From Bog-473 sp963764305 (GTDB lineage: Bacteria; Actinomycetota; Acidimicrobiia; Acidimicrobiales; RAAP-2): a stretch of DNA of 64,000 nt. Positions within the stretch are counted from its first letter, which is position 1, and the number at the start of each line of letters is the position of its first letter. The stretch covers positions 248,001 to 312,000 of the forward strand of contig CAVXSD010000010.1 of the NCBI GenBank assembly GCA_963764305.1, read 5' to 3'. Below, piece after piece: positions 27,824-36,343 of the stretch. The position numbers were made by a program, and so were the translations under genes. The notes below the pieces were generated by a model that did not search any database, was not told where the DNA came from, and was given only the letters and a program-made list of their open reading frames with translations.

Positions 27824-27825
27824 GA

Positions 27826-28125
27826 TCAGGACATCTGGGCGAGGATCTTGGACTTCTGGTCGTTGAACTCGGCCTCGGTCAGGATGCCCTGGTCCTTGAG
27901 GTTGGCGAGCTCCTTGAGCTTGTTGATGAGGTCGTCGTTGTCCGGCGCGGCAGCGACCGGCGCGGCCTCCGGCGGCGGTGCCGCTTGCTGCGCCGCGGCC
28001 TCCTGATTGGCATATTTCTGCTGCTGGTGGCGGTTCACCCCGCCGGCCACCGCGGTCGCCGTCCCGGCGATCACGGCCGTTCTCGCCACGGTCCGCATCA
28101 CGGGACGTCGTCGCATCATGGGCAT
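27826..28125 (-). CDS. Small SHOCT-domain protein
   Basis: A 99-residue protein from ATG 28125, chosen for the strong AAGGAG seven bases upstream. It starts MPMMRRRPVMRTVARTAVIAG, a basic stretch leading into one short hydrophobic segment. A Gln/Ala/Pro-rich linker follows and then a SHOCT domain (LINKLKELANLKDQGILTEAEFNDQKSKIL). SHOCT is a short helical-hairpin module found at protein termini and thought to mediate oligomerisation; its function is otherwise unknown. Two other SHOCT proteins occur in this window. Confidence 0.82.
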   Translation of the reverse strand: MPMMRRRPVMRTVARTAVIAGTATAVAGGVNRHQQQKYANQEAAAQQAAPPPEAAPVAAAPDNDDLINKLKELANLKDQGILTEAEFNDQKSKILAQMS

Positions 28126-28178
28126 GGTCGTGCTCCTTCTCTCTTCGATCTCACGTCGATGTCTTCGAAGTCCGGTGC

Positions 28179-28607
28179 TCAGCTCTTCAGCGCCAGGGCC
28201 AGCTCTTCGAGCGCCGCCTCGATCAGCGGGGCGGGAATCCGGGCGCTGTCGACGAGCACCCCGCCCGACTCGCGCATCGCCTCCACCAGCGGCACCGCCC
28301 AGAGGTCCTCCCACAGAATGACCAGGGCCGAGTTGCCTTCCGGCAGGTTCGCAGCCACGTGGTCGAGGTCCTCGGCATTGACGAGACCACCGACCTCCCC
28401 GTCGATGTCCGCGAAGGCCGCCAGCTCGTCCATCTGGTCGAACTCGAGGCTGAGGGTGTCACCCTGCTCGTCCTTGGCGACGAAGACGAGGTCGAGTATG
28501 CGCACCGTGCCGCTCTCCACCAGCTTCGCGACCTCCGGGGCGATGCTCCCGTTGAAGCGATTGCCGGGGAAGGCGATCACCGTGTAGCTGACTGGTCCGA
28601 TAGTCAT
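28179..28607 (-). CDS. DUF6325-type small protein
   Basis: A 142-residue soluble protein. ATG 28607 follows AGAGGAG. It begins TIGPVSYTVIAFPGNRFNGS, then LVESGTVRILDLVFVAKDEQG, which matches a small actinobacterial family I know as DUF6325 (related to the DUF1269 type). Its members usually neighbour SHOCT and PLDc_N proteins, exactly as here. No catalytic residues are recognisable. The three genes at 27.8-29.1 kb face the same way with 50-90 base gaps and likely form a small stress-related set. Confidence 0.72.
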   Translation of the reverse strand: MTIGPVSYTVIAFPGNRFNGSIAPEVAKLVESGTVRILDLVFVAKDEQGDTLSLEFDQMDELAAFADIDGEVGGLVNAEDLDHVAANLPEGNSALVILWEDLWAVPLVEAMRESGGVLVDSARIPAPLIEAALEELALALKS

Positions 28608-28698
28608 GGCGTCTCCTCTTCTCCTCTACCTGTCTACCTTCTCCTGTGCCGAACTCGGGCCGGGCTTCCCTCACCGCGACCCTGTGCCGCCTGTGCGC

Positions 28699-29100
28699 TC
28701 AGCTGGCCAGGATCTTCGCCTTCTGGGCATCGAACTCGGCATCGGTCAGCACGCCCTGCGATTTGAGGTCGGCCAGCTTCGAGAGCTGGTCGGCGGTATT
28801 GTCGGCGCCGGCCGTCTGCTTCACGTACTGGTCGAAGGCCTGTTGCTGCTGCGCCGCCTCGTGCGCCGCCCGCTCGTGCATCTTGCCGCCCCGGGCGATC
28901 AGGTACACGAACACGCCGAGGAAGGGCAGCACGATGATGAAGATGGCCCACAGCGCCTTGGCCCAGCCGCCCATGTCGTGGCTGCGGAAGATGTCGACGA
29001 ACACCATGATCAGCAGCCAGATCCAGATGACGAAGAGGAAGAAGTACAGCATCGTCAGGAAGAAATCGAGGATCGGGTATTGGTAGGTGGCGGCAAGCAT
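28699..29100 (-). CDS. PLDc_N and SHOCT domain membrane protein
   Basis: A 133-residue protein with AAGGAG before ATG 29100. Residues 8-70 hold two membrane helices (FFLTMLYFFLFVIWIWLLIMVFVDIF and ALWAIFIIVLPFLGVFVYLIARGG) in the PLDc_N arrangement. A Gln-rich coiled linker follows, and then a SHOCT domain (SKLADLKSQGVLTDAEFDAQKAKILAS). The name PLDc_N refers to the membrane part of cardiolipin synthases, but stand-alone copies have no catalytic domain. A close paralogue lies at 36344-36745 and a SHOCT-less relative at 33233-33463. Confidence 0.85.
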   Translation of the reverse strand: MLAATYQYPILDFFLTMLYFFLFVIWIWLLIMVFVDIFRSHDMGGWAKALWAIFIIVLPFLGVFVYLIARGGKMHERAAHEAAQQQQAFDQYVKQTAGADNTADQLSKLADLKSQGVLTDAEFDAQKAKILAS

Positions 29101-29329
29101 GCAGGCTCCTTCTCTCTCTGATGTGGTGACGCGGGCCCGTCAGGGCGACTTCGTACGCCGTCTTAGCATCGCACATCGCAGCAATGTGGGGAGGACCGAA
29201 GGCCCTGACGGAGATGTCTCTTCCGTGACGGTTCTGGGGCCGGTCGGGGGATGCACGCCCGACGGCCGCCGCTTCTCGCCCGGGTGGCGCGCAGGCGGGC
29301 GATCGAGACCACCGCGCCGAGATCCCCAA

Positions 29330-30228
29330 TTCGGCGTGCAGCCGGCCACTGTTGCAGGCTGGAGCGAACGCCTCGTAGTCCCGCTCGTTCTGGTCCGCGT
29401 AGGACTCGGCGAACTTGGCCAGCGTCTTCTCGAAGGTGGGATTGTTCCCGAGGTACGCCGCCATGGCAAAGCGGTCACCCGAACGTGCATGGGCCCGGGC
29501 CAGCGTGAGCGCACACAGCTTCCCGTAGGCCTCCAGTCCCTGTGGGACCATGGTCTCGGTGTCGATCGACCCCTTCCAGTCCTGCAGCTGGCGCAGGTAG
29601 TAGTCACGGCTGATGCCGTCGGCGCCCTCGGCGCGCTGCCACCCGAGGAAGATGTCGCTGCTCGCCTGCATCACGCGCTGGCCGGCGACCACCCGCGCGC
29701 CATGGTTGCCGTACATGCTCTTCTTGGTGAAGCGCTCCAGGACCGACGCCTCCGCCTCCTTGGCCTGCAGGAACAGGACGTCCGCCGGGTTGGCGCCGTG
29801 CAGGAGGATCACCCAGGCCCGGGTGCCGACGCTGCCCACCCCGACCACCTTGCGTGCCATCTGACTGAACCGGCACGCCGAAATTGGAGAGGTGGGCGTC
29901 CCCGCAGATCTGAGCCTTGAGTCCCGAGCGCGGCGTGCTCGAGAGGTCCGATGCCATGACGAGGGCCGCGGCTCGGAAGAACGTGAAGGGGGAGACCACC
30001 ATGCGGCCGTAGCGGATCGGTACCAGCTCGGGCACCCTGGTCGTCGCCTGTTCTTCGAGCAACCACACCGGGTCGAGTCGGTCCGGCGCCGGCTCGAACG
30101 TGGCGTGGCTGGCCCGGGGCGTCTTGACCCGGGCCTCCTTGCCGCTCGCCTGCTTTCCGCCTCGGTCCTGTGTGGAACGATCGATACCGGCCGCTTCGCC
30201 AAGCGGATCCCCTCGTCCTCAGCCATGC
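29330..30228 (-). pseudogene. DUF2252-family pseudogene with internal deletion
   Basis: Leftward fragments of a DUF2252 protein in at least two frames. From ATG 30228 the N-terminal block leads, after one frameshift, to WLLEEQATTRVPELVPIRYG and GDAHLSNFGV (to about 29875). In intact homologues more than 100 residues follow (the FDLNDFDE core and a long helical region) before ARKVVGVGSVGTRAWVILL. Here that second block begins at about 29860, so the middle is missing. The remainder (YGNHGARVVAGQRVMQA to YADQNERDYEAFA) reads in one frame to about 29330, where the normal C-terminus is lost. The gene cannot make a normal product, whatever the quality of single bases. Confidence 0.82.
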
Positions 30229-30393
30229 CCGGCCACCTCCCCGACACCTCGCCGCGCCAAAGCTTGTGGCCCGAGGCTACGACCACTCACGTCTTCTTCG
30301 CCCAGCCGGGCCCGCGAGCCGGCGCCGCCGGCTCCCTGGCGCCCGGGTCCCGATATCGTTTGAACTTTCCCCACCCCTCCGCGCGGCGTCACA

Positions 30394-31443
30394 ATGGCGG
30401 AGTCGGGGATGCGGCGCCGCCGGCAGCGACCGCACGACGAGCACAAGCGCGCGGTGACCCGTGCGCAGGGCCGGGACGAGGGGCGACGAGTGAAGGTGGA
30501 CCACGAGGGTCGGAGCGCACCGGACGGCTCCGGATCCTCGGGATCCCCCGGGCCCGAGCCGGCCCCCGGGTCCAGCGTCACCCGGCGCCAGCGCATGGGC
30601 GCGTCCATCAGACGGCTCACCGACGCCATCCGGCGCGGCGACGACGCCGCGGTGGAGCAGGCCGTGCTCCAGCTGAGCCAGCGGCGCCGCTGGCTCGCCC
30701 CGTTGGGCATGATCGTGGGCGCCTTCTTGATGCTGTTCCAGGGCGTCAAGCTCCTCTACACCAACTGGCGCCTCACCCTGGTGCAGATCGTGCCGGCCAT
30801 GTGGATCTGGATCGCCATGTTGGACATCAAGCTCCATGTCCTCCACGGCAAGCAGTTCCACGTCATCCGCGGCCCGATCCTGATCCCTTGCGTACTCGCG
30901 GTGACCGCGCTCACCGCCGCCAGCTTCTACCTCAACGGCGTGTTCGCCTTCGCCATCTCGGTGCCCGGGACGCCGGAGATCCGCCCCGCCTTCGGTCGGG
31001 CCAACCACCACCTCCGTGTGATCTTGCTCTGGGGGTGCACCATCGGGCTCGCGCTGTCGTTCTCTGCGTTGATCACGACCCGCTGGGGCCACTGGCCGTT
31101 CGTCATCAGCCAGAGCATCGTCGTGGGCATCATGATGCTCTGCTACCTCGCCGTGCCCGCCCGCATCGTCGGCGTCGAAAAGAAGAATCAGTCCCGCCGG
31201 GACGCGCTGGCGGCGACGGCGGTCGGCGGTGCCCTCGGTGCCGTCGTCTGCTCCCCGCCCTACTTGCTCGGCCGCCTGGGCATCCTCATGCTGGGCTGGC
31301 CCTACGTCTTCTGGCTGGGCGTGATCCTGATCGTGATCGGGGCCACCCTGCAGACGGGGGCGACGAGCGCGGTCAAGGCGGTCAAGTTCTCGGCCAAGCT
31401 CGTGGGCCACCCGGGCGAGGTCGCCGAGCCGGTCGCCGGATGA
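30394..31443 (+). CDS. Polytopic membrane protein of unknown function
   Basis: A 349-residue protein from ATG 30394. The first ~105 residues are hydrophilic, strongly basic, then Gly/Ser/Pro-rich and helical (SIRRLTDAIRRGDDAAVEQAVLQL). About seven membrane segments follow (WLAPLGMIVGAFLMLFQGVKLLY through VFWLGVILIVIGATLQTGA). The motif IAMLDIKLHVLHGKQFHV between helices 2 and 3 is distinctive, but I do not recognise the family. Seven bases separate it from the MBL-hydrolase gene, so the two form an operon. It is divergent from the DUF2252 pseudogene. The true start may be further in, since the basic N-terminus is poorly structured. Confidence 0.7.
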   Translation: MAESGMRRRRQRPHDEHKRAVTRAQGRDEGRRVKVDHEGRSAPDGSGSSGSPGPEPAPGSSVTRRQRMGASIRRLTDAIRRGDDAAVEQAVLQLSQRRRWLAPLGMIVGAFLMLFQGVKLLYTNWRLTLVQIVPAMWIWIAMLDIKLHVLHGKQFHVIRGPILIPCVLAVTALTAASFYLNGVFAFAISVPGTPEIRPAFGRANHHLRVILLWGCTIGLALSFSALITTRWGHWPFVISQSIVVGIMMLCYLAVPARIVGVEKKNQSRRDALAATAVGGALGAVVCSPPYLLGRLGILMLGWPYVFWLGVILIVIGATLQTGATSAVKAVKFSAKLVGHPGEVAEPVAG

Positions 31444-31450
31444 GCACGCC

Positions 31451-32338
31451 ATGGCACTGACGACGCTGGAGTGGTTCGGGACCGCCACCTTCAGGGTGCG
31501 CCACGCAGGCCTGGACCTCTTCTTCGATGCCTACCTCGACCGCCTGCCCGGCCTCGACCCCGTCGGTCTCTCGACGGCCGAAGTCGAGAAGGCCGACTTC
31601 GTCTTCGTGAGCCATGCCCACTTCGACCATCTCTACGGCGCGGACGCCATCGCGCTGGGGACGGGAGCGACGGTCGTCGCCTCGCCCGAGTCGGGCCGGT
31701 GCCTCCGGGAGCGGGGGGTGCCCGAGGCGCAGCTGCTCGTGGTCACCGGGGGCGAGACGGTGCAGTGCGGCCCGACCACGCGGGTCCGGGTCCTCCCGGC
31801 CCTCCACTCGTGCCTGTTCGCCCACAGCGACGCCGACACGTCCGTCCCCTGTCTCGGCGACCTCGACGTGAGCGCCCAGGACCGCGCCGCCACCGTGCGC
31901 TCGCTGTTCGGCGCCATGGACGCGGCGCCCGCGCCGGCAGGACCCGCCCTCATCGCCATGAACGACGCCTGCTCACGCCACGACGGAGGGCAGCTGGCCT
32001 ACCTGCTCATGACCGCCGCCGGGTCGGTGCTGATCAGCGGCAGCGCGGGCTATTGGCGCGGGATCTTCGACGGACTGCGTCCCGACGTCGCCCTGCTCTC
32101 CCTCGGCGGCCGGCCCAACGTCGACGGCGAGCCCTTTCAGGGTTCCTCGGTCGAGTTCATGCTCGAGCAGGTGCGGAGGCTGCGTCCCGGGCGGGTCGCC
32201 TTCTGCCATCACGACCCGCTCTTCCCCGGCCTGCCGGGCGTGGACATCGGACCGGCGGCGGCCGCCCTCCGCGCGCCGGGTGCGCCCAGCGGCTACTTCG
32301 AGCTGGAGTACGCCATGCCGGTTCCCCTCCTGGCCTGA
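31451..32338 (+). CDS. MBL-fold metallo-hydrolase
   Basis: A 295-residue metallo-beta-lactamase-fold hydrolase. The metal-binding signature is SHAHFDHLYGAD (HxHxDH) near residue 54. Further ligand positions may be the His of LPALHSCLF, and GGRPNVDGEPFQGS and FCHHDPLFPG near the C-terminus, the latter contributing a late His pair. The N-terminus TTLEWFGTATFRVRHAGLDLFFDAYLD is typical of the L-ascorbate-lactonase/UlaG-like branch, but the substrate is unknown. No signal peptide. It is co-transcribed with the membrane protein upstream. Confidence 0.85.
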   Translation: MALTTLEWFGTATFRVRHAGLDLFFDAYLDRLPGLDPVGLSTAEVEKADFVFVSHAHFDHLYGADAIALGTGATVVASPESGRCLRERGVPEAQLLVVTGGETVQCGPTTRVRVLPALHSCLFAHSDADTSVPCLGDLDVSAQDRAATVRSLFGAMDAAPAPAGPALIAMNDACSRHDGGQLAYLLMTAAGSVLISGSAGYWRGIFDGLRPDVALLSLGGRPNVDGEPFQGSSVEFMLEQVRRLRPGRVAFCHHDPLFPGLPGVDIGPAAAALRAPGAPSGYFELEYAMPVPLLA

Positions 32339-32346
32339 TCCGCTGC

Positions 32347-32362
32347 CCCCGCCGCGGCGGGG
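32347..32362. terminator. GC-rich perfect palindrome between convergent genes
   Basis: CCCCGCCGCGGCGGGG is a perfect 16-base palindrome nine bases after the MBL-hydrolase stop and 65 bases before the end of the convergent DUF302 gene. It can form a six-base-pair stem with a CGCG loop. This would be a bidirectional, U-tract-less terminator of the type common in high-GC actinobacteria. Confidence 0.45.
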
Positions 32363-32426
32363 ACACCAAGGGTGGAGATCCCATTTCCGGATCCGCCTGG
32401 AACTGTCGAGCTGACGCCCGTCCGCC

Positions 32427-32798
32427 TCAGGAGGCGACGACTGCGTCGGTGAGCGCGTGGATTGCCACCAAGGCCGCCTCCGACTTTGAGCTCAGCCCGT
32501 ACCGGGCCGCCAGGGTCGCCGGGGCGGTGTAGCTGACCTGGGTGCCCCGGTCGGAGTCGGCCCAGACGAGGATCTTCAGGGGGAGGTCGAGGGCGGCCAG
32601 CGGCGTAGCCGCCATGACACCCGTGCCGGCGGCGGGGCTCCCGAAGATCACCAACGTCGTCTCGCGGAGATCGAGCCCGACCGCACGTGCCTCGGCCCGC
32701 TGATCGATCACAGCAAAGACCTTGATGCCCTTCGAGCCCAGCAGGTCCAGGAGCCGGGTCACCGTGTGGGCGACCGAGAGCGTGCTCGGCTTGGTCAC
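32427..32798 (-). CDS. DUF302-domain protein
   Basis: A 123-residue single-domain protein starting with GTG 32798. It shows the DUF302 pattern throughout: SVAHTVTRLLDLLGSKGIKVFAVIDQ, LRETTLVIFGSPAAGTGVM, and LDLPLKILVWADSDRGTQVSY. DUF302 proteins are small dimeric alpha/beta proteins of unknown biochemical role, often next to redox or stress genes. No membrane segment is seen. An Ala/Pro-rich stretch upstream in the same direction could extend the start by some residues. Confidence 0.82.
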   Translation of the reverse strand: MTKPSTLSVAHTVTRLLDLLGSKGIKVFAVIDQRAEARAVGLDLRETTLVIFGSPAAGTGVMAATPLAALDLPLKILVWADSDRGTQVSYTAPATLAARYGLSSKSEAALVAIHALTDAVVAS

Positions 32799-32860
32799 GG
32801 TGCCCGCAGCTCCGGCCCCGACGCCGGCACCGGCTCCGGCGGCGTTCGCCGGGATGGTCT

Positions 32861-33052
32861 CTAGAGCGCGGCGGCCCTCACGGGCCGCCCCGCATGGTTG
32901 TCACGGAGCCGTTCGGCCGTCTCCCGATCCCGGAGTGGTAACCCGATCCCGATCGGCACCGCGGAGGTGAGGTCGTTCCGGCACTGGACACATTCGACCA
33001 CCCACGCCCTGTCGGGGCGTTGTGTGATCTTAGGGTGATGGTTGTGCATCAC
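32861..33052 (-). CDS. Small conserved-looking protein with one CxxC
   Basis: A 63-residue protein. It starts MMHNHHPKITQRPDRAWVVE, has CVQCRND as a knuckle-like CxxC, then VPIGIGLPLRDRETAERLRDNH. The His-rich start, single CxxC and final helix with an Asn-His pair resemble small actinobacterial proteins that I have seen only as hypothetical. The two Cys and following His could bind a metal. Start ATG 33052 or 33049. Confidence 0.6.
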   Translation of the reverse strand: MMHNHHPKITQRPDRAWVVECVQCRNDLTSAVPIGIGLPLRDRETAERLRDNHAGRPVRAAAL

Positions 33053-33232
33053 GACTCCCGCTCGCTCCCCTGAGGGTCCGAACGATAGCGACCGGCGGCG
33101 GCGAGCGAAACCCCGATTTCCCCCCGTCCGTTGGCGTCACGGTCCCCGGCGCTGGGGGTCATCCCCGCCTGGAAGGGGTAGCGGATCCGCGCCGCCCGAG
33201 GGTTCGGCAGGCCGACCCGGCGCTCCCGCCGA

Positions 33233-33463
33233 TCAGGTCGCCAGCTGCGCGTCCGCCGGCCGGGCGATGATGTAGATCAGCGCGCCGAAGAACGGCACGA
33301 CGAGGATCAGTACCGTCCAGGCCGCCTTGGCCAGGCCGTGGTGGTCACGCCGGCGGAAGTTGTCGACGAAGCACCAGATGATGAAGAAGAGCAGCAGGAA
33401 GATCCCGGCGAACATCAGGAACGTCCAGAACAGGCTGAGCAGCGGCCATGTGTAAGCGAACAT
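33233..33463 (-). CDS. PLDc_N-type small membrane protein without SHOCT
   Basis: A 76-residue protein from the ATG at 33463, preceded by GGGAGG. It has two membrane helices (FWTFLMFAGIFLLLFFIIWCFVDNF and AAWTVLILVVPFFGALIYIIARP) around FRRRDHHGLAKA, the same layout as the PLDc_N proteins at 28.7 and 36.3 kb. It ends shortly after the second helix and lacks the C-terminal SHOCT domain. Function unknown; integral to the cytoplasmic membrane. Confidence 0.75.
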   Translation of the reverse strand: MFAYTWPLLSLFWTFLMFAGIFLLLFFIIWCFVDNFRRRDHHGLAKAAWTVLILVVPFFGALIYIIARPADAQLAT

Positions 33464-33527
33464 CGTGTACCTCCCGTGCCCGAAGCTAACGGGCAACGGA
33501 GGGGGGCTGGTGGATACCGGGCGGCCT

Positions 33528-33605
33528 TCAGCCGCCGTTCACCAGCCCGCCGATGCTCTTCGCCATGAGGTACAGCCCGAGCCCGAGGGAGAGGAACACG
33601 ATCAC
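33528..33605 (-). CDS. Possible 25-residue hydrophobic peptide
   Basis: A very short frame begins at GTG 33605, overlapping the fucosidase stop in the sequence GTGA, and encodes IVFLSLGLGLYLMAKSIGG plus a few residues. It is one potential membrane helix ending at TGA. Translational coupling to the fucosidase gene is possible, but so is chance. I list it because small membrane peptides are easily missed. Confidence 0.25.
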   Translation of the reverse strand: MIVFLSLGLGLYLMAKSIGGLVNGG

Positions 33606-35068
33606 TTCGCCCGAACGTCGGTGCCGAGGTCCAGCACGGTGACCGCCGCCTTGGGCATCTGCTCCGGAAGCGTGACCGACAGGTCACCGCCGCTCTCGAC
33701 CGACCAGTCGAGCTGCGCGTCGACCCCGATCAGGCGGACCCGCCGCACCCGCGACCCGTCGATCGCCCGCATGGTGATCCGCCGCGATTGGGGCATCCCC
33801 ATCACGAACACGTACACACCATCGCCGTTCTTGGTGAAGCGCAGGGGGGTTCCGTCCACCGTGACCGACTCGGTGACGACCCAGGGCCGGCTGCCGTAGA
33901 CGGCCTGGCCGTTTGCGGCCAACCACCTGCCGAGCCCGCGCAGAGGCTCCTGCTGCAGGTCGGGAATGGTCCCGTCGGGTCCCGGTCCGACTCCGATGAG
34001 CAGATTGCCGTTCTTGGACACGACGTCGCAGAACATCTGGATCAGGTCCGTCTCCGAAATGAGCTCCTCCGGCTGCTCGTGACGGTTGGCCCCGAACGAG
34101 TGCCCAATGCCGCGGGCGAGCTCCCACTTGCGCTCCGTCACGGTGCCCAGCACGTCGTACTCGGAGGTTCGGAAGTCGCAGTGCTTCGGGGAGGCGAAGG
34201 TCAGGTGCTTCCGGCTCTCGGGGATGAACCGCCACAGCGCCTGCACGACGGCGCCCGCACCGCGGAGGATCGCGTCGGTGAAGTCGTTCCGGACCAGGCC
34301 GGGCTCCTTCCACCGGTCATTGATCACGCCCTCCTCAACGGCGTTGTAGTAGTACGCGAACAGTTGCGGCAGCTGGGGATCGGTCGGCCACGAGATGTCG
34401 TTCCACAGGACGGACGGCTGATAGCGGTCGATGAGCTCGCGCCAGTGCGCGGTGATGTACTGGACATAGCGCCGGTCGTGCGGCACCGCGAGCACGGCAT
34501 CGGCCGGCTTGGAGAGGATCGCCTTGTTGTAGGGCCAGTCGTAGCCGCCGGAGTAGTAGAGCCCCATGCGCATGCGCTTGGCGCGGACCGCCTCGGTCAG
34601 GTCGCCGACCAGATCCCGGCTGGCGTGGTAGTCGCCTTTGACCGGATGAGGAACCGAGGAGGGCCACAGGGCGAAGCCGTCATGGTGCTTGGTGGTGAGC
34701 ACGACGTAGCGGGCGCCCGACGCCCGGCAGAGATCCGCGATGGCCTCGAGGTTGGCCCCGGATGACGCGTCGTTGAACGTCGGGACGAAGTTGTCGTAGG
34801 GGTAGTCGTCCCCGTAGACCCGGGCGTGGTACTCGTAAGTTGGCCCACCCTTGATCTGCATCGAGTTGAGGTACCACTCGGCGTAGGGATTTTCCCGCAG
34901 CATGCGCTTGGGGCCGTCGTTGATCAGCAGCTGCTGGATGTCCGGCACGCGGGGCGCCCACCCCGGGACTGAGTAGAGGCCCCAGTGGATGAAGACCCCC
35001 AGCTTCGCGTCGTCGTACCAGACCGGCACCCGATGGGTCCGCAATGACTCCCATGTCCCCTCATACAT
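33602..35068 (-). CDS. Alpha-L-fucosidase (GH29)
   Basis: A glycoside hydrolase of 488 residues that removes terminal alpha-L-fucose. The start ATG 35068 gives MYEGTWESLRTHRVPVWYDD and then the GH29 opening KLGVFIHWGLYSVPGWAP. Other family blocks: YAEWYLNSM, LTTKHHDGFALWPS, and a catalytic-nucleophile region around PSVLWNDISWPT, where Asp in WND matches the GH29 nucleophile position. GNLLIGVGPGPDG is also present. The C-terminal ~80 residues form the usual beta-sandwich. No signal peptide is seen, so it acts in the cytoplasm on imported fucosides unless a start upstream is used. No ribosome site is evident. Confidence 0.92.
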   Translation of the reverse strand: MYEGTWESLRTHRVPVWYDDAKLGVFIHWGLYSVPGWAPRVPDIQQLLINDGPKRMLRENPYAEWYLNSMQIKGGPTYEYHARVYGDDYPYDNFVPTFNDASSGANLEAIADLCRASGARYVVLTTKHHDGFALWPSSVPHPVKGDYHASRDLVGDLTEAVRAKRMRMGLYYSGGYDWPYNKAILSKPADAVLAVPHDRRYVQYITAHWRELIDRYQPSVLWNDISWPTDPQLPQLFAYYYNAVEEGVINDRWKEPGLVRNDFTDAILRGAGAVVQALWRFIPESRKHLTFASPKHCDFRTSEYDVLGTVTERKWELARGIGHSFGANRHEQPEELISETDLIQMFCDVVSKNGNLLIGVGPGPDGTIPDLQQEPLRGLGRWLAANGQAVYGSRPWVVTESVTVDGTPLRFTKNGDGVYVFVMGMPQSRRITMRAIDGSRVRRVRLIGVDAQLDWSVESGGDLSVTLPEQMPKAAVTVLDLGTDVRAK

Positions 35069-35139
35069 GAGGGTGGCATTGTCGCATGTGGCCGCTGCGC
35101 CTGAGCAACATCTCGGGCGCGCTGTTCCTACGGCATGTC

Positions 35140-36306
35140 TCAGCCCGCCGCCAGGGCTGCGCCGCCGGCGCTGGCTGCCCCACCTCCGCGTCCCGGTTTC
35201 CCGTAGCGGAGCCGGAAGGCGAGATACGCGAACGGTCCCACCACGATGGGCAACCAGTAGGAGATGATCCGGTAGGCCAGCGTCGCCACGACGGCGTCGC
35301 CGCCGGGCACCCCTGCCAGGATCAGCAACGCGCTCAACCCGGCCTCCACGATGCCGAGCCCGCCGGGCGTGATCGGGATCAGCGCCAACAACCCCGCGAC
35401 CGCGTAGGCCAGCAGGACGAGCGAGGGGTTCGGCCTGGCACCGGTGGCCCGGATCGTGGCCAGCAGCGTGCCGAAGTCGAAGGCCAGCCGGCCACTGCTC
35501 AGGAGCATCGCCGCCTTCCAACGCTGGCCCAGCACGCCTCGGATGCGATTGCGTTCGAAGACCAGGCGGTCCTGCAGGCCGGTCATGGGCTCGGCCTTGC
35601 GCCTCAGCCGGTTGCGCGTGGACTGGATGACGCTACCCACCCACCGGAGCGGTCGGTCCAACGTCAGCACAAGCGCGCCGAACCCGGCGAAGAGTACAAA
35701 GGCGACGATGCCCAGCAGCGCGGCGTGCAGCAGTCCGTTCTCAATCGGCGTGCCCGCGATGATGGCGGGCAGGACGAAGATCGGCAGGGCCAGCAGCCCG
35801 GCGATGCCGAGCAATGAGAAGGCGGTCAGCCCCGCCACCGCGGTCGCCGGGTCGTTCCCCGCCGCGGCGAGCATGCGGAATTGCGTGGCCGCCCCGAACG
35901 CGGCACCCCCGGGCACAATGAGGCTGATGGCATTGCCGGAGAGTTGCGACGTGGTGACCGAGAACCAGGCGTCAGTGCGGAGGGCGATCCGTTGCAGCGC
36001 GATGGTGCAGGTGAAATGCGCCACCTGGAGTACGACGGCGATCGAGAACCAGATCGGGTCGAGCGAGGTCAGCTGCGGGAAGGCGTCGAAGACCGCGGCC
36101 AGGCTCGGGAACACCAGGTAGATGGTGATGCCGCCCACCACCACCATGACGGTCTTTTTGGCGACAGACCGCCACGGCAGTGGTGACGCGACGTCGTGTT
36201 CGATGCGAGTGGCCAGCCGCTGCGACAGCGCGTCGCTGCCGGTGGGGCTCTCCCCCGGCGGGGCCGGACGCGGCTCCTCGGGTTCGTGGTCTTCTGGCCC
36301 CGCCAC
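35140..36306 (-). CDS. Flippase-like membrane protein (lysylphosphatidylglycerol-synthase TM / UPF0104 family)
   Basis: A 388-residue protein from GTG 36306. After a hydrophilic, Pro/Glu-rich N-terminus of about 45 residues come about eight membrane helices. Family hallmarks are SVTTSQLSGNAISLIVPGGAAFGAATQFRML and IPITPGGLGIVEAGLSALLI, shared by the YbhN/AglD-type flippase domain and the membrane half of MprF. A C-terminal aminoacyltransferase domain is absent. Related proteins move lipids or polyprenyl-linked sugars across the membrane. It follows the SHOCT/PLDc_N gene at a 37-base gap and precedes fucosidase on the same strand. Confidence 0.87.
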   Translation of the reverse strand: MAGPEDHEPEEPRPAPPGESPTGSDALSQRLATRIEHDVASPLPWRSVAKKTVMVVVGGITIYLVFPSLAAVFDAFPQLTSLDPIWFSIAVVLQVAHFTCTIALQRIALRTDAWFSVTTSQLSGNAISLIVPGGAAFGAATQFRMLAAAGNDPATAVAGLTAFSLLGIAGLLALPIFVLPAIIAGTPIENGLLHAALLGIVAFVLFAGFGALVLTLDRPLRWVGSVIQSTRNRLRRKAEPMTGLQDRLVFERNRIRGVLGQRWKAAMLLSSGRLAFDFGTLLATIRATGARPNPSLVLLAYAVAGLLALIPITPGGLGIVEAGLSALLILAGVPGGDAVVATLAYRIISYWLPIVVGPFAYLAFRLRYGKPGRGGGAASAGGAALAAG

Positions 36307-36343
36307 CGGCGAGCTGCTCTCGGCGACGAGGCGAACGGCGGTC

